DNA of 64,000 bases from CAVPKN01 sp964588495. GTDB lineage: Bacteria; Chlamydiota; Chlamydiia; Chlamydiales; JAAKFR01. A program made the position numbers and the translations under genes. The stretch covers positions 1-64,000 of the forward strand of contig CAZPPS010000011.1 of NCBI GenBank assembly GCA_964588495.1. The letters are read 5' to 3'. A model generated the notes under the pieces. That model saw only the letters and a program-made list of their open reading frames with translations. It did no database searches and was not told the DNA's origin. This document shows positions 1-9,656 of the stretch, piece after piece (positions within the stretch are counted from its first letter, which is position 1; each line of letters starts with the position of its first letter).

Positions 1-130
1 CAAGATTCAAAATTGTCTCATTAGAAAATACATGTTCGCAAGGCAGGATCGTCACAGCATCTGTCATTAATCTGTTATGAAAAATAGGGTCAAATATTTG
101 ATTGTTTTCCGTGTTAGTAGCTGAAATCAT
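1..130 (-). CDS. U-box protein, N-terminal part (runs off the window)
   Basis: The reading frame starts with ATG at 130 and stays open to base 1, so only about 43 codons are seen. An AAGGAGA ribosome binding site lies 5 bases before the ATG. The translated start contains FDPIFHNRLMTDAV followed by LPCEHVFSNETI, which matches the U-box of the protein at 3612-4382 (DPIIDRLMTDAV, NPCGHVFCEETV). U-boxes are RING-like folds that recruit E2 ubiquitin-conjugating enzymes, so a host-directed E3 ligase role is inferred. It begins 10 bases after the end of the HD-domain gene upstream and is probably in the same transcript. The rest of the protein is outside the window. Confidence 0.75.
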   Translation of the reverse strand, partial: MISATNTENNQIFDPIFHNRLMTDAVTILPCEHVFSNETILNL

Positions 131-139
131 AAAGTCTCC

Positions 140-3100
140 TTATAAAATATTCACAAAGCAATCAATTAAAGACTGGTTCCCATCGCAATGATATAATCTT
201 TCCTCTTCAAAAATAAAAAGAGGCTGAAGATTCGGGTAAGAAGCAGCATCTACGAGGTGAAAAACATGATAGATTTGGTAAATTGCCCGAGGTGTGAGAT
301 TACAAATAGCAGACATATCTAAAATGTGATTTTTAAAGCACTCGGCATCAATATTCCCTTTAAGGTAATCGCCTTGAGAATCATACATTAGTAATGCCTG
401 AAAAATGTATCCCGTTTGAGAACGCAGCCACAATTTTTCAATAATATCTGTAGCAATTTTGCGATTAGCTTCTAATTCCAATTCTTTAGCCGTCATGCCA
501 GGTTGATCAACTAATAAATTACTCACCCCTTTTCCAATGTCATGAAGAGCTAAAAAAAGAAGAAAATCGCCCCAATCCATAGAGTCACTGATCTGTGGCA
601 TAAAGAACTCTCTGTACCTTTGCGCAAGCTCAAGAACCATTTGGGTATGTTGGCCTACACTATAGCCCTCAACAACACCTGCTGATTTATCATAATATTC
701 TTTGACCTGGGGGTTCTTTGAAAGCGCATCGATAATCTCTTTGGCTGAAATTTCGCGATTGCAAAGCAGAGTCATGACATCTTTGCACCATGCGTCTTTT
801 TGCGCGTAGGCATCTTTTTTGCGCATAGCAGACAAGTTCTGCAGATAATAGATCCGTTTTAGAAGCATCTTCATCATTGACTCGATGCATTCATATTTTT
901 TCAAGTCCTCTTCTGTGCGCAAAGGCTTTTTCTCAATTGCACATAATGCTGCTTTAATTTTGTGTGCATTATCAAATGTTTTGTTAATAAAATTGAACAG
1001 AAGGGTTTCAGGTTCACTTAAAGGCCATTTGCTCTCAAAATCTTCATAATTTTGAATAAACAACCAAGCATGATGCTGCATAATATTATCTAACAATAAA
1101 TCCACATCATCATCTACGGGAATTATTTTTTGTGAGTAGGCATTCACATTTTTCGCTTCAATCATTGCATGTAATGAATGTTGTAAAAAGGAATTATAAT
1201 CGTGAAAATAGCTGTGGGCAATATCTGTTGAGGAAAAGCAAATTTTGGTCAGAACATCTGAAATGTAAAAGGACTTTGCACGGCTAGTGTGGAGTTTGGA
1301 TAAAAGATCAGCAATTTTTTCCTTATCCAAAACAATCATTAAGTGGAGCTCATAAGGCGTAAACAAAAGAGGGCTATCGGGAGTTGTCACATAAAGCAAG
1401 CTCATGATATCTGCGTAAACTGCTTCCTGCAGAATATAATTACCCACCTCCCAAGCTTTGGTATCCTGAGGAAATTGATGCATAGTGTTATAGAAAGCAA
1501 GTGCTTCCAGAACAACAATCTCATCCTTGCGAGGATCTTTAACATAACCTGCAAAAAAAGCTTTCCCCCCTCTAACATTTGCTTGTTCTTTGATGGAAGA
1601 AGGTGCACGTTTAAATGCATCTAACTGATAGAAAGCGGGTTTGCTCTCTAACCAATAGGTAGTGCAATTCACATGGAGGCCTAAATACTTACCAGATTTT
1701 ACTGCATTTTTTATGGCCTGGGCTTTGACTTGTCCTTTTTTTCTACCTTCTTGAGAAATCAAGACAATCCTTTCTCCATTGGTTTTTTCGATACACGTGA
1801 GTTCTTCAAACCCACAATGAGTCACATGTGATTCTGTTGCTAGCTTATGTCCTTTATCGTCAACAATATGCCATGTTTCGGGGTAATGCTGTTGCAGAGA
1901 TTTATAAACTTCCTCGCGGAATGGCACATCTTTTTTTGGTTGATAACTGATAACTTTTCCTTGAAACCCTGTCAAATAGCCTCTCACCGCTTTTTCGATC
2001 GTTTCAGGAACAAGGATTGTAGACTGGGCAGAAAGTTGATGGCTGCCAATTATAAAGGTATCGTAGGGAGCAATACCGAGAGCAGAGTTAGTTTCTTGCA
2101 TTGGATCTTCGAAGCTACTTAGAGGTTCCAGAACACAGATCGCGGCACCTTCCCATTCTGTCGCCGCAATGCTTGAGTTTGGTGGTTTATGACCCTGCAC
2201 CAGCTGATTCCAACTCCAGTGAATATGAGGACGTTGAGTCAATGTGCCTTTAAACTGTTTGTTTTTACAGTCTAGATGGCTTCCTATCACTCCATCAGTC
2301 GTTGTGATTTTTTGGAGCGTAAAGAGATTTCGGTAATCCAAATTATCAGCTCTTTCCCAATCAAATTCATCAATATAAATCTGGAGAATGCTATCAGGCA
2401 ACATCGCATGCACCAAAACGATGTGTTGCGCCAATTCGTTCCAATCAGTCTCGTCAATAGGAAAAAATGCATTGGTTTGCAAAGACCGGTTAATAATCTC
2501 GGGATTAACTACTTGCAAAATTTCTGTGCGCTTGCTGAAGCCGATATAAACTGGCAGCTGCGCTAATAAAAGTGTCTCAGCTTCAGGCAGCGTAGGTTCA
2601 GCATTGGATGAGAAAACTTGGCTAATGTGCTCTGCAACATCCTGTATGTTAAATTTATATAATGAAGGAGACTGTAAATAATCTATGCCAGCCAGCACAC
2701 AAATTGAAGGATCGAGAACACAGGCTGCGATCATGGTGGCTGTTCGAATGCATTTTAGTGTGTTTATTTTAAGATTATTATAGTCTATTTCTTGCTGTAA
2801 ATTTTTTATTTCCTGACGCAATTGTTCGGTTTTAATTTCCCTTAGATGGCGTTCTTTCAGTTCATATTGCTTCGCCCCTGCAAGTGCGGCTCCGAGACCA
2901 CCTCCGATCACAAGGCTTTCAACAACGCCCCTTCTTAAATCTCCATCTTTTCCTTCTAGTATTGCGCCCAGTTTATTGGATACAATTTGGCACGTGGAAC
3001 AGACTATAATACCTTCAATCCCACCCTGCAGCGTCCGAAGGACAATGGCCATCATATCCGCTTCCCTGCCGTCTATAATGTTGATGGGATATAGGAACCA

Positions 3101-3604
3101 GCCAGTTAGAGCGCCCACAGATTCGCCTACAGCACCTCTTAATGAGCCGCTGATAACTTTAGCTTTTAGATTTAATGTTTTCAGTGTCTCAATCGAAGGG
3201 ATGGTCTCTATTCGAGAGCATGTGTGAGTGACTTCCGACAGAGGTGCAGAAATAGCCCCTCCACATATTTGAGCACCAAGCCTTGCTGCAAAGCCTGCCC
3301 CTCTTGTAAATGATCCAATTGCGCCGTACAGAAGTCCAGTAGGTATCGCGCATACCGTTTCTTTGAAATATTCCCAGATATATTCTCGATAGCTCAAATC
3401 ATCTTGCGGATAGCTAAAAGAATAGATGAGTCCATTGAGCCCTGTTGAAATGAGTACCGAACCTTGTATAACCGCTGCTGTGTCATCTTCGTCTGGGGTC
3501 GCTGTAAAAGCAATCCCGGCCCCAAGTTGAGCAATTGCTGCTATGCCTAACCCAACGCGAACCCAAGAACTCGTTTGTAAAGCTTCGCTTCTCGCTACTG
3601 ACAT
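140..3604 (-). CDS. Large protein with C-terminal HD domain (1154 aa)
   Basis: The N-terminal third (about residues 10-235) holds several glycine/alanine-rich hydrophobic stretches that could insert in a membrane, followed by a short coiled coil (about 250-280). The middle is unrecognised. The C-terminal part has an HD-type metal-binding pattern: His near residue 986 (GQHT), the HD pair at about 1021 (LALHDIGKG) and Asp near 1119 (HLVDAAS). HD domains are metal-dependent phosphohydrolases, often acting on nucleotides or cyclic dinucleotides; the substrate here is unknown. The SD-like AGAGGA lies in the end of the upstream U-box gene, 7 bases away, suggesting one operon of U-box, HD and a second U-box gene. 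An effector role is inferred only from the neighbours. Confidence 0.8.
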   Translation of the reverse strand: MSVARSEALQTSSWVRVGLGIAAIAQLGAGIAFTATPDEDDTAAVIQGSVLISTGLNGLIYSFSYPQDDLSYREYIWEYFKETVCAIPTGLLYGAIGSFTRGAGFAARLGAQICGGAISAPLSEVTHTCSRIETIPSIETLKTLNLKAKVISGSLRGAVGESVGALTGWFLYPINIIDGREADMMAIVLRTLQGGIEGIIVCSTCQIVSNKLGAILEGKDGDLRRGVVESLVIGGGLGAALAGAKQYELKERHLREIKTEQLRQEIKNLQQEIDYNNLKINTLKCIRTATMIAACVLDPSICVLAGIDYLQSPSLYKFNIQDVAEHISQVFSSNAEPTLPEAETLLLAQLPVYIGFSKRTEILQVVNPEIINRSLQTNAFFPIDETDWNELAQHIVLVHAMLPDSILQIYIDEFDWERADNLDYRNLFTLQKITTTDGVIGSHLDCKNKQFKGTLTQRPHIHWSWNQLVQGHKPPNSSIAATEWEGAAICVLEPLSSFEDPMQETNSALGIAPYDTFIIGSHQLSAQSTILVPETIEKAVRGYLTGFQGKVISYQPKKDVPFREEVYKSLQQHYPETWHIVDDKGHKLATESHVTHCGFEELTCIEKTNGERIVLISQEGRKKGQVKAQAIKNAVKSGKYLGLHVNCTTYWLESKPAFYQLDAFKRAPSSIKEQANVRGGKAFFAGYVKDPRKDEIVVLEALAFYNTMHQFPQDTKAWEVGNYILQEAVYADIMSLLYVTTPDSPLLFTPYELHLMIVLDKEKIADLLSKLHTSRAKSFYISDVLTKICFSSTDIAHSYFHDYNSFLQHSLHAMIEAKNVNAYSQKIIPVDDDVDLLLDNIMQHHAWLFIQNYEDFESKWPLSEPETLLFNFINKTFDNAHKIKAALCAIEKKPLRTEEDLKKYECIESMMKMLLKRIYYLQNLSAMRKKDAYAQKDAWCKDVMTLLCNREISAKEIIDALSKNPQVKEYYDKSAGVVEGYSVGQHTQMVLELAQRYREFFMPQISDSMDWGDFLLFLALHDIGKGVSNLLVDQPGMTAKELELEANRKIATDIIEKLWLRSQTGYIFQALLMYDSQGDYLKGNIDAECFKNHILDMSAICNLTPRAIYQIYHVFHLVDAASYPNLQPLFIFEEERLYHCDGNQSLIDCFVNIL

Positions 3605-3611
3605 TTACTCA

Positions 3612-4382
3612 TTATCCTCTTGGTTGCAACAGCGCCACAACTTCATTGTGGTTCTTTCCACGAGCGAGATCTATGGCTTTTGTGCTGTTTTTTGTCTCTA
3701 TGGAGGCATCTGCTCCCCGGTCGAGCAAAATAAGCACACATTCTAAATTACCGGCCCGTGCTGCAAGCATGAGGGGTGTACGACCATCTTCATCAACAGC
3801 ATTGATGAGTGCGTGAGCATCAAGAAGTGCGATTAGGATTTCCTGAAAATTATTTCGGGCAGCCCACATCAAGGCAGTGGCATTAAACGCATCGACAGTA
3901 TTAGGGTTAGCTCCTCTAGCAAGAAGGATTTTCACTGCCAGTAAATGCCCACGGCAGGTAGCAAACAATAAAGCCGTCCATCCAAAATCATTTACCACAT
4001 CGACCTGTATGCCCCTGTCAATGAAAAGCTCTAATTGATCAGCCAACCCTTTAGTTGCCGCTTCAAAGAACAGAACTTTTGCATCTTCTTCGCTTAAGCC
4101 TTTTGACGCACATGAAGATTCAAGATCGTTAGAGTTTTGAGTCTGTGTGGTAGATTCCATTTCTTGAGCTAAGTTGCGAACAATGGTATTGGCAGAAAAA
4201 CTTGTAATCAACCACCTATCTAATGGGCATCGTGCTGGCACCTCCAAGTTCAAGACTGTCTCTTCGCAAAATACATGCCCACAGGGATTAAGTGTCACAG
4301 CATCTGTCATTAATCTGTCAATAATAGGATCTTTTAGAAGTTCGTATAGTTTGCTGTTTTCGATATTGATAGGTCTAATCAT
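3612..4382 (-). CDS. U-box and ankyrin-repeat protein (256 aa)
   Basis: Residues about 10-72 form a U-box: LLKDPIIDRLMTDAV, then CGHVFCEETV, then ARCPLDRW and FSANTIVRNL. Residues about 105-250 are four to five ankyrin repeats (for example GWTALLFATCRGHLLAVKIL and GRTPLMLAARAGNLECVLIL). The combination predicts a host-type E3 ubiquitin ligase with an ankyrin substrate-binding arm; both families are eukaryotic in origin and typical of secreted effectors of intracellular bacteria. The start is supported by AGGGAAG 5 bases upstream. It is first of a minus-strand run followed after 7 bases by the HD-domain gene and then by a second, related U-box gene. No signal peptide is visible; type III or IV secretion would be needed. 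Confidence 0.85.
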   Translation of the reverse strand: MIRPINIENSKLYELLKDPIIDRLMTDAVTLNPCGHVFCEETVLNLEVPARCPLDRWLITSFSANTIVRNLAQEMESTTQTQNSNDLESSCASKGLSEEDAKVLFFEAATKGLADQLELFIDRGIQVDVVNDFGWTALLFATCRGHLLAVKILLARGANPNTVDAFNATALMWAARNNFQEILIALLDAHALINAVDEDGRTPLMLAARAGNLECVLILLDRGADASIETKNSTKAIDLARGKNHNEVVALLQPRG

Positions 4383-4541
4383 AAACTTCCCTGAGTTAAA
4401 TTTTACGAACGTTAAGACAATCTAAATTAAGCTGCCGTTAGTGACAAGAAAAAAAAAGAAAATAGCTTCACTATAAATGTCTTAAAGACTAGGAAGATAG
4501 AACACAGTTGCAGATGTCAATCAAGCAATCGATTTCTTCCT

Positions 4542-4712
4542 TTATTGCCGAATGGCAATCATAAATAGTGGTATTTGATACTGAAGTGCCAACTTTGGTC
4601 GATCGGAAGCCATTTTAAATCTTTGATCACATACCGCTAACGTTTGGATAGAAAACTGAGTTTGGGCTAATTTTAGAGCGATTATATTCTTGATAGAATT
4701 TTCGGTTTGCAT
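4542..4712 (-). CDS. Possible small protein (56 aa), function unknown
   Basis: An ATG at 4712 has a strong ribosome binding site (GGGGGGAGG, 5 bases upstream) and opens a 56-codon frame beginning MQTENSIKNI. The same frame stays open further upstream, but no ribosome binding site supports an earlier start and that part would run into the MFS gene on the other strand. No known family was recognised and there is no signal peptide. The ribosome binding site is the only positive evidence; it could equally be a remnant of a longer gene. Confidence 0.35.
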   Translation of the reverse strand: MQTENSIKNIIALKLAQTQFSIQTLAVCDQRFKMASDRPKLALQYQIPLFMIAIRQ

Positions 4713-4798
4713 TGCGCCTCCCCCCTTGCATTTATTCTTTTTTTCATTAAAGTCCATTAACAGGGCTCCCCTTCTAGCTATTTGAAAGGTCTTCTGTT

Positions 4799-6022
4799 TT
4801 GTTAAAAAAGGCATCTGATTCCTTTAATCCCTCTAAGCGGTCGGTGAGAGGCTTAAATGCTTTGCTTTTCTGTATTGCAGATGTACGGCATGGTGTTGGG
4901 CCACTTCTTGCGATTCATCTGAGAAATGCCCTTAAATGGGATCCCGGCAAGATTGGGCTGGCTCTCTCGATTGTTGAATTCTCAGCTTTTTTTTCACAAA
5001 TCCCTGCAGGTCTTGCTGCCGATGCTGCTAGAAGAAAGCGGACAATTGTAGCTCTTGCGTGTTGTTTAATTATCTTAGGCTGTGGGCTGATTTTATCATT
5101 TAGCGCTCTTTCAACAATTCTGATTGCTCAGTTGCTCATGGGTATCTCGATTGCTTTCATTTCTCCGGCTTTAGGGAGCATTACCTTAGGGTTGTTTGGA
5201 AGAAAAAAATTCCCCGCAAGAGCTGGAAAAAATGAATTTTGGAACCATACAGGCAATGTATTTGCAGCCTTAATAGCGGGTTTGGCTTCTTATTTTTGGG
5301 GAAGCAAGTGGGTTTTCTATTTCGTGATCGCGTTTGCTGTCGGCTGTTTATGCTCTCTTCTATTCATTAGACCGAAGGAAATTCACTACGCAGCTGCAAG
5401 AGAGCTTTCTGACGCTTCCGAGGATGCAAAACCGGTCACGATCTCAAGTCTTTTTAAGAGGAGCGCCATCCTTTTCTTTAACGCCTCTCTGATTTTGTAT
5501 TATATGGCCAATGGCGCTCAAATATCTTTAATTGGGCAAATGCTGGCCAATAAAGACCCTGCACGGAGCGCCCTCTACATCTCGGGTGCGATGATTGTCG
5601 CTGAGATCACAATGGTTGGAGTAGCTCTCACGATGAGCCACATTGTCAATCGCTTCAACCGAAAAACGTTGTTTTTAACCGCTTTTTTGATTTTGCCGGT
5701 AAGGGCGATTCTCTACACAATCGTTGAAAGTCCTTACGCTTTTCTATCGATTCAAATATTAGACGGGGTTGCGGCAGGAATACTCGGCGTCATGGGAACG
5801 GTAATCAATTCCGATTTGGCTGTTGGCACAGGTCGATTTAATTTTTTACAAGGGATGGGTGCCATGTCAACGAACATGGGCGAATCCATCAGCCTACTTT
5901 TTGCCGGCTTTGTTGCCAGCGCGTTTGGATTTCACATGAGCTTTTTCTTGCTGGCATTCATTGCAGTGACCGGCGCCAGCTTTTTTGCGCTCTTCATGCC
6001 CGAAACAAAACCAAAAATCTGA
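4799..6022 (+). CDS. Major facilitator superfamily transporter (407 aa)
   Basis: The protein has about 12 hydrophobic segments and an MFS motif A-like loop (GLAADAARRKR) between segments 2 and 3, with a WDPGKIGLALS segment before it. A central hydrophilic loop around residues 195-220 separates the two six-helix halves. It would be an inner-membrane secondary transporter; the substrate cannot be read from the sequence. The start is TTG at 4799 with GAAAGG about 12 bases upstream; the frame holds no nearby ATG, so this is the most economical start. It stands alone on the plus strand, with a small minus-strand frame upstream. Confidence 0.85.
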   Translation: MLKKASDSFNPSKRSVRGLNALLFCIADVRHGVGPLLAIHLRNALKWDPGKIGLALSIVEFSAFFSQIPAGLAADAARRKRTIVALACCLIILGCGLILSFSALSTILIAQLLMGISIAFISPALGSITLGLFGRKKFPARAGKNEFWNHTGNVFAALIAGLASYFWGSKWVFYFVIAFAVGCLCSLLFIRPKEIHYAAARELSDASEDAKPVTISSLFKRSAILFFNASLILYYMANGAQISLIGQMLANKDPARSALYISGAMIVAEITMVGVALTMSHIVNRFNRKTLFLTAFLILPVRAILYTIVESPYAFLSIQILDGVAAGILGVMGTVINSDLAVGTGRFNFLQGMGAMSTNMGESISLLFAGFVASAFGFHMSFFLLAFIAVTGASFFALFMPETKPKI

Positions 6023-6070
6023 CATTTTTCCTTCATATCAGGTATGATCTTCGCAAAAAAAGGTGAATTT

Positions 6071-7654
6071 ATGGCGATTACTCCCTACAACATGAATGAA
6101 GCGCGACCCGCAAACTGTGAGAACCCTTGGAATTATGCAAAAAGGGTCGATTGGATGAAGGATGCTCCCCTCGATAAAATCAAAAGCTATCTTGTTTTGA
6201 GTGGTTATGCCTCTTTAAGACTTGCCTGTCGCGATTGGTGCTTATGGATGGATGAGGATAAGAAATGGGCCCCTATTTTGCGGAAAGCCTTTCCCCATGT
6301 TGTTGTGGAAAAGCTGGAGAATCCTTTTGATCAAAATAGACCCTGCTTCCTTGCATATACAAAAACCATGGAGCAAATTAAACAAAATATTCAGAAGCGC
6401 AGCAAAACAGAAATAAAGCTCTCCTTTCCCTTTCCTAATTTATTTTATCATACAATCCCCGTCCTAATAAGCAGCGACCATGTATTGTGTTTAGAATATA
6501 AATCTACAAATGAACACAGAATAGACCTTTATGCGCGCTATGCCACAATTGATACCAATACCGGAGAAATCAAAAAGTACTTTACAGAATTTACAGACGA
6601 ATTCGGTATGCGTTCTTGGTATTCAGGTTGTTGTCTCTATCTAGGCGAAGCTGATTTATTAGTAAAAAAAGATGAACAAAGCTGGGATCTAATCACTTTA
6701 GATCCTAAAAATGGGATAGAAAAAATTATAACTTCTCTTTCAATTAACTCTAACCACAAGATTATTTATCAAAAAAGATTGCACGAGCAATTTATCATCG
6801 TCGTTTGTGAGGAAGAAAAAATAATTGTACGTGACGACGATGTCTTTCAAATGGATCTCTATGCCGATATCGAAGAAAAATGCACAAAGAAAATTTTGTA
6901 TTTTGTCGACTTGAAAAATCCTCAGGATAATCGGGATATAGAAATCAACGCTGTCCCTTCTTTATTGGACTTAACTTTAGATGTGCGGTCGAAACAAATT
7001 GATTGCACCTTTCAAAAATCGATCGATAATCTCTGGAATGGAACCAAAAAAGTCAGACATCAATATGTTTCAATTGATCTAAGCACAAAATTATTAACTC
7101 ATCATGATCAAGAGGGAATCGACACAACATCTCCCCTCTACAAAAAGCCACAAGATCTACCCATTGAGTATGCTGCCTTGCCCACCCGCCCTTATGTGCC
7201 CACGATTCCGACAAACCTACCGGCACTTCCCACTCTAATCAATTCATCGTCAGTCAAAGACGGGTGTGAGCTGCCCTTGCCTACCCTCCCTCCTTTTCAT
7301 ACTAGTCCGCTGTTCCCTATAATGAATTGGTCGCCAGTCAAAGAAAAATTTGCACTTTCGTTGGCAGGTTCTTTTTCGTTCAATCACACATTTCCCCTCA
7401 CACTTAATTCACAAACAAATGTGTTGACCCTCTTTGAAACAGATTACGAAGTTTCATCGGACACTATCAGGAGTCGTAAATTTTTTATGGGCGGAAAGCT
7501 ATTTTTTTTCCACACAGAGGTGGCTGCTATATTTGAAGGGACGCCCCCTAATGTGAGCTCCTTGACTCAACCTGGTGTTGTTCATGTAGATGTGAAGTAC
7601 TACCCAAAAACAGTATCAACGGGTCTCATCCACGTGTGGGATTTTCTTAAATAA
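6071..7654 (+). CDS. F-box-like protein, 527 aa
   Basis: Residues about 25-75 resemble a divergent F-box (PLDKIKSYLVLSGYASLRLAC, then RDWCLWMDEDKKWAPILRKAFP). The remainder has a beta-rich character with repeated short strand-turn segments and a proline-rich linker (about residues 365-410) that contains two similar copies of an LP-TL motif; a degenerate propeller is possible but not proven. The start at 6071 is chosen over an in-frame ATG at 6044 because AAAGGTG lies 6 bases before it. F-box proteins link substrates to host SCF ubiquitin ligases via Skp1, so a secreted effector role is inferred. The gene converges with the F-box gene at 7684-9534. Confidence 0.65.
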   Translation: MAITPYNMNEARPANCENPWNYAKRVDWMKDAPLDKIKSYLVLSGYASLRLACRDWCLWMDEDKKWAPILRKAFPHVVVEKLENPFDQNRPCFLAYTKTMEQIKQNIQKRSKTEIKLSFPFPNLFYHTIPVLISSDHVLCLEYKSTNEHRIDLYARYATIDTNTGEIKKYFTEFTDEFGMRSWYSGCCLYLGEADLLVKKDEQSWDLITLDPKNGIEKIITSLSINSNHKIIYQKRLHEQFIIVVCEEEKIIVRDDDVFQMDLYADIEEKCTKKILYFVDLKNPQDNRDIEINAVPSLLDLTLDVRSKQIDCTFQKSIDNLWNGTKKVRHQYVSIDLSTKLLTHHDQEGIDTTSPLYKKPQDLPIEYAALPTRPYVPTIPTNLPALPTLINSSSVKDGCELPLPTLPPFHTSPLFPIMNWSPVKEKFALSLAGSFSFNHTFPLTLNSQTNVLTLFETDYEVSSDTIRSRKFFMGGKLFFFHTEVAAIFEGTPPNVSSLTQPGVVHVDVKYYPKTVSTGLIHVWDFLK

Positions 7655-7683
7655 CTCAGGTTAAATAACGTGCAAGCATGGCG

Positions 7684-9534
7684 CTAATCTTTGACCCAGT
7701 TCAAGATTGCGCGAACTTTATATTCAGGGGCGCTGATTAAATACATCGTCTCTTTTGCTTCACTCAATTTGCCTTCTGCTTTCTCCCTTTCAAAAACAGC
7801 TAAATAGGCCGCAGATTGATATTCTCTGTTCTGGATTACACCAGCTCTTTGTTTTGCTTGCTTCAGATCAAAGTGTACTTCAGTACATACTATGCGACTC
7901 AAGGCCCAATCTTCGTTGTTTAGAGGCATATTTTCCATCCATCTTATTGCCATTGACAATGTTTCTTCTGCTTGATCCTTATTAATCGATAATTCCGCCA
8001 GAGCAATTGCTAAAATCTCCTCCATGTTGCGTACTCTTGTTTTTGCATCTTCTAGCGTTAGTATTGCTTGGTTCAGATCAATTGACTTTTCTAGTTCTGC
8101 AATTGCTACTAAGTCTTTAATTGATACTGACTTGTCGACTTGATGAATACTCGCAGGATAAATTCCTTTTTTTGCTTGTTTTATAGTTTCCTTGGCTTGA
8201 TCCAATTGACCTTTTTCAATTTCGGATTTAGCAAGTTTAATTAACATTTGATTGTAGCACAATCTGAATTGTTTTGATGTTTCTTCGCTATTAATTAAAT
8301 TTCTAGCTGCCTTGCAAGTAAGCTTGCCCTTATCTTGTTCTGGGTAAGAACTCATCTCAATGAACGCAATCTCTAAAAGCAACGGAATACGCTCTGCAAC
8401 ATCTAGTTTTGCGATGTTGAGCTTTAGCATGTTTATGTAAGCATCGTTTGTTGCAAAACCTTGCTCAATCCTTACCTTATGAACTTCTATCAGGGCTTGT
8501 AGCTTGGTCTTGAGATCCTGTATTCTTTGCGCAGTCTTATCTGCCATTATAAAATTACCAACATTTTTGCTAGCTAGCTCAGCTCTAACAATGTCCAGCA
8601 GAGCAAGGTCTTGTGCTCCACCAATATTATTTATGTCTTGCGCCAGTTCTTTTGCGTACTCTAAATCCAACTGTGCAGCCGAAGCACAGATTTCCTTATG
8701 ACAACTAGCTGCTGCACAGATCATTTTATAAGAGCCATTCGAATGGCTGGCAACGCTCATTTTTTTAGCGACTAATTTAGCTTGTTCACAATGAAACGTT
8801 TTTAACAAGCCACGATCAAAGGCACTTTTCCATAAACGAGATACTTTATAACAATTTACCAACTGTGCCGCAGGCAACAATTTTAGAATTGCGGTGATTA
8901 TCTCTTTTGGGAAATCAGAGAGGATTATCGCCAGAGGGCTAGAATCAGATTTTTTAGGCAAGCTTTTACAATCTTCATTTTGTGCAGTAGAAGCGCAGAT
9001 CTGTTTAGAATGATTCGAACCACTTGAAGTGGCAATGGATTGAGCAACTGCTTCTTCTTTTCCATTAAATACTTGTCTAAATATCCAACGGTTATTAATA
9101 AGATAATTTCTTGATGTATAGGATGCGTAATTACCTTGTAAGGTGGAGCAAAATTGAAAAAAAACCGTGGCTATCTCATTGGCCGAACCAAAAATGGTAA
9201 CTAGACTAGAACTAGAATTTTCAGGCGGTTTTTCGGGGCGGACGATTATTATCTCATTTTCTGCACGCTGGCTCTCGGGCTCTTCATTTTTTGCCGGATT
9301 ACAACATGTATGAATCCGGTAAGCAATGTAAGCAAGGCTCGAACCCCCGGTCAGAGAAACCACAGTCCAGCCTATCCATTGATAAGCATGTGGAACGCAT
9401 AATAAATTAGCTGCTATAAGGCCTGCGCATACAAGAAGTGTTCCTAAAACAAAAAGCGTTATTTTGCACTCTGCAGAGCCTATATGGGTTTTAAACCCTG
9501 GAAATAGGTTTTGTGAGCCAATTGATTCAGTCAT
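7684..9534 (-). CDS. F-box protein with N-terminal membrane segments and TPR-like repeats (616 aa)
   Basis: Two hydrophobic helices lie at about residues 25-75 (LFVLGTLLVCAGLIAANLLC and a second one). An F-box follows at about 200-245 (SDFPKEIITAILKLLPAAQL, then CYKVSRLWKSAFDRG). The C-terminal 350 residues are alpha-helical with repeated patterns such as KELAQDIN, LDQAKETIKQAKKG and KLSEAKETMYLI, resembling TPR/Sel1-type solenoids. The start is set at 9534 because a perfect TTGACA-17-TATAAT promoter lies at 9566-9594, so an in-frame ATG at 9600 is upstream of the transcript. No clear Shine-Dalgarno is visible. It is divergent from another F-box gene at 9709. A membrane-associated host ubiquitin-ligase adaptor is inferred. 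Confidence 0.75.
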   Translation of the reverse strand: MTESIGSQNLFPGFKTHIGSAECKITLFVLGTLLVCAGLIAANLLCVPHAYQWIGWTVVSLTGGSSLAYIAYRIHTCCNPAKNEEPESQRAENEIIIVRPEKPPENSSSSLVTIFGSANEIATVFFQFCSTLQGNYASYTSRNYLINNRWIFRQVFNGKEEAVAQSIATSSGSNHSKQICASTAQNEDCKSLPKKSDSSPLAIILSDFPKEIITAILKLLPAAQLVNCYKVSRLWKSAFDRGLLKTFHCEQAKLVAKKMSVASHSNGSYKMICAAASCHKEICASAAQLDLEYAKELAQDINNIGGAQDLALLDIVRAELASKNVGNFIMADKTAQRIQDLKTKLQALIEVHKVRIEQGFATNDAYINMLKLNIAKLDVAERIPLLLEIAFIEMSSYPEQDKGKLTCKAARNLINSEETSKQFRLCYNQMLIKLAKSEIEKGQLDQAKETIKQAKKGIYPASIHQVDKSVSIKDLVAIAELEKSIDLNQAILTLEDAKTRVRNMEEILAIALAELSINKDQAEETLSMAIRWMENMPLNNEDWALSRIVCTEVHFDLKQAKQRAGVIQNREYQSAAYLAVFEREKAEGKLSEAKETMYLISAPEYKVRAILNWVKD

Positions 9535-9565
9535 TTTTTTACTAAAATTAATTAAATTAGATAAA

Positions 9566-9594
9566 ATTATACTATATAAGGAATTATTTGTCAA
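9566..9594 (-). promoter_or_regulatory. Consensus sigma-70-type promoter for the F-box gene at 7684-9534
   Basis: Read on the minus strand, TTGACA (9594-9589) is followed after exactly 17 bases by TATAAT (9571-9566), a perfect match to the housekeeping consensus. The predicted transcript start near 9559 gives a leader of about 25 bases before the ATG at 9534. This excludes the in-frame ATG at 9600 as start. Confidence 0.85.
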
Positions 9595-9656
9595 TAACAT
9601 TGCATAATAATTTATTCAATTCTTGCTGAGAAGCAATCAAATTCACACGTTTTTCA

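Noticed and set aside
6044..6070. Upstream ATG at 6044 for the F-box-like gene
   Set aside because: The ATG at 6071 has AAAGGTG at ideal spacing; the upstream codons read through that ribosome binding site.
9535..9600. In-frame extension of the F-box gene to an ATG at 9600
   Set aside because: It lies upstream of the perfect promoter whose -10 box is at 9566-9571, so the transcript cannot include it.
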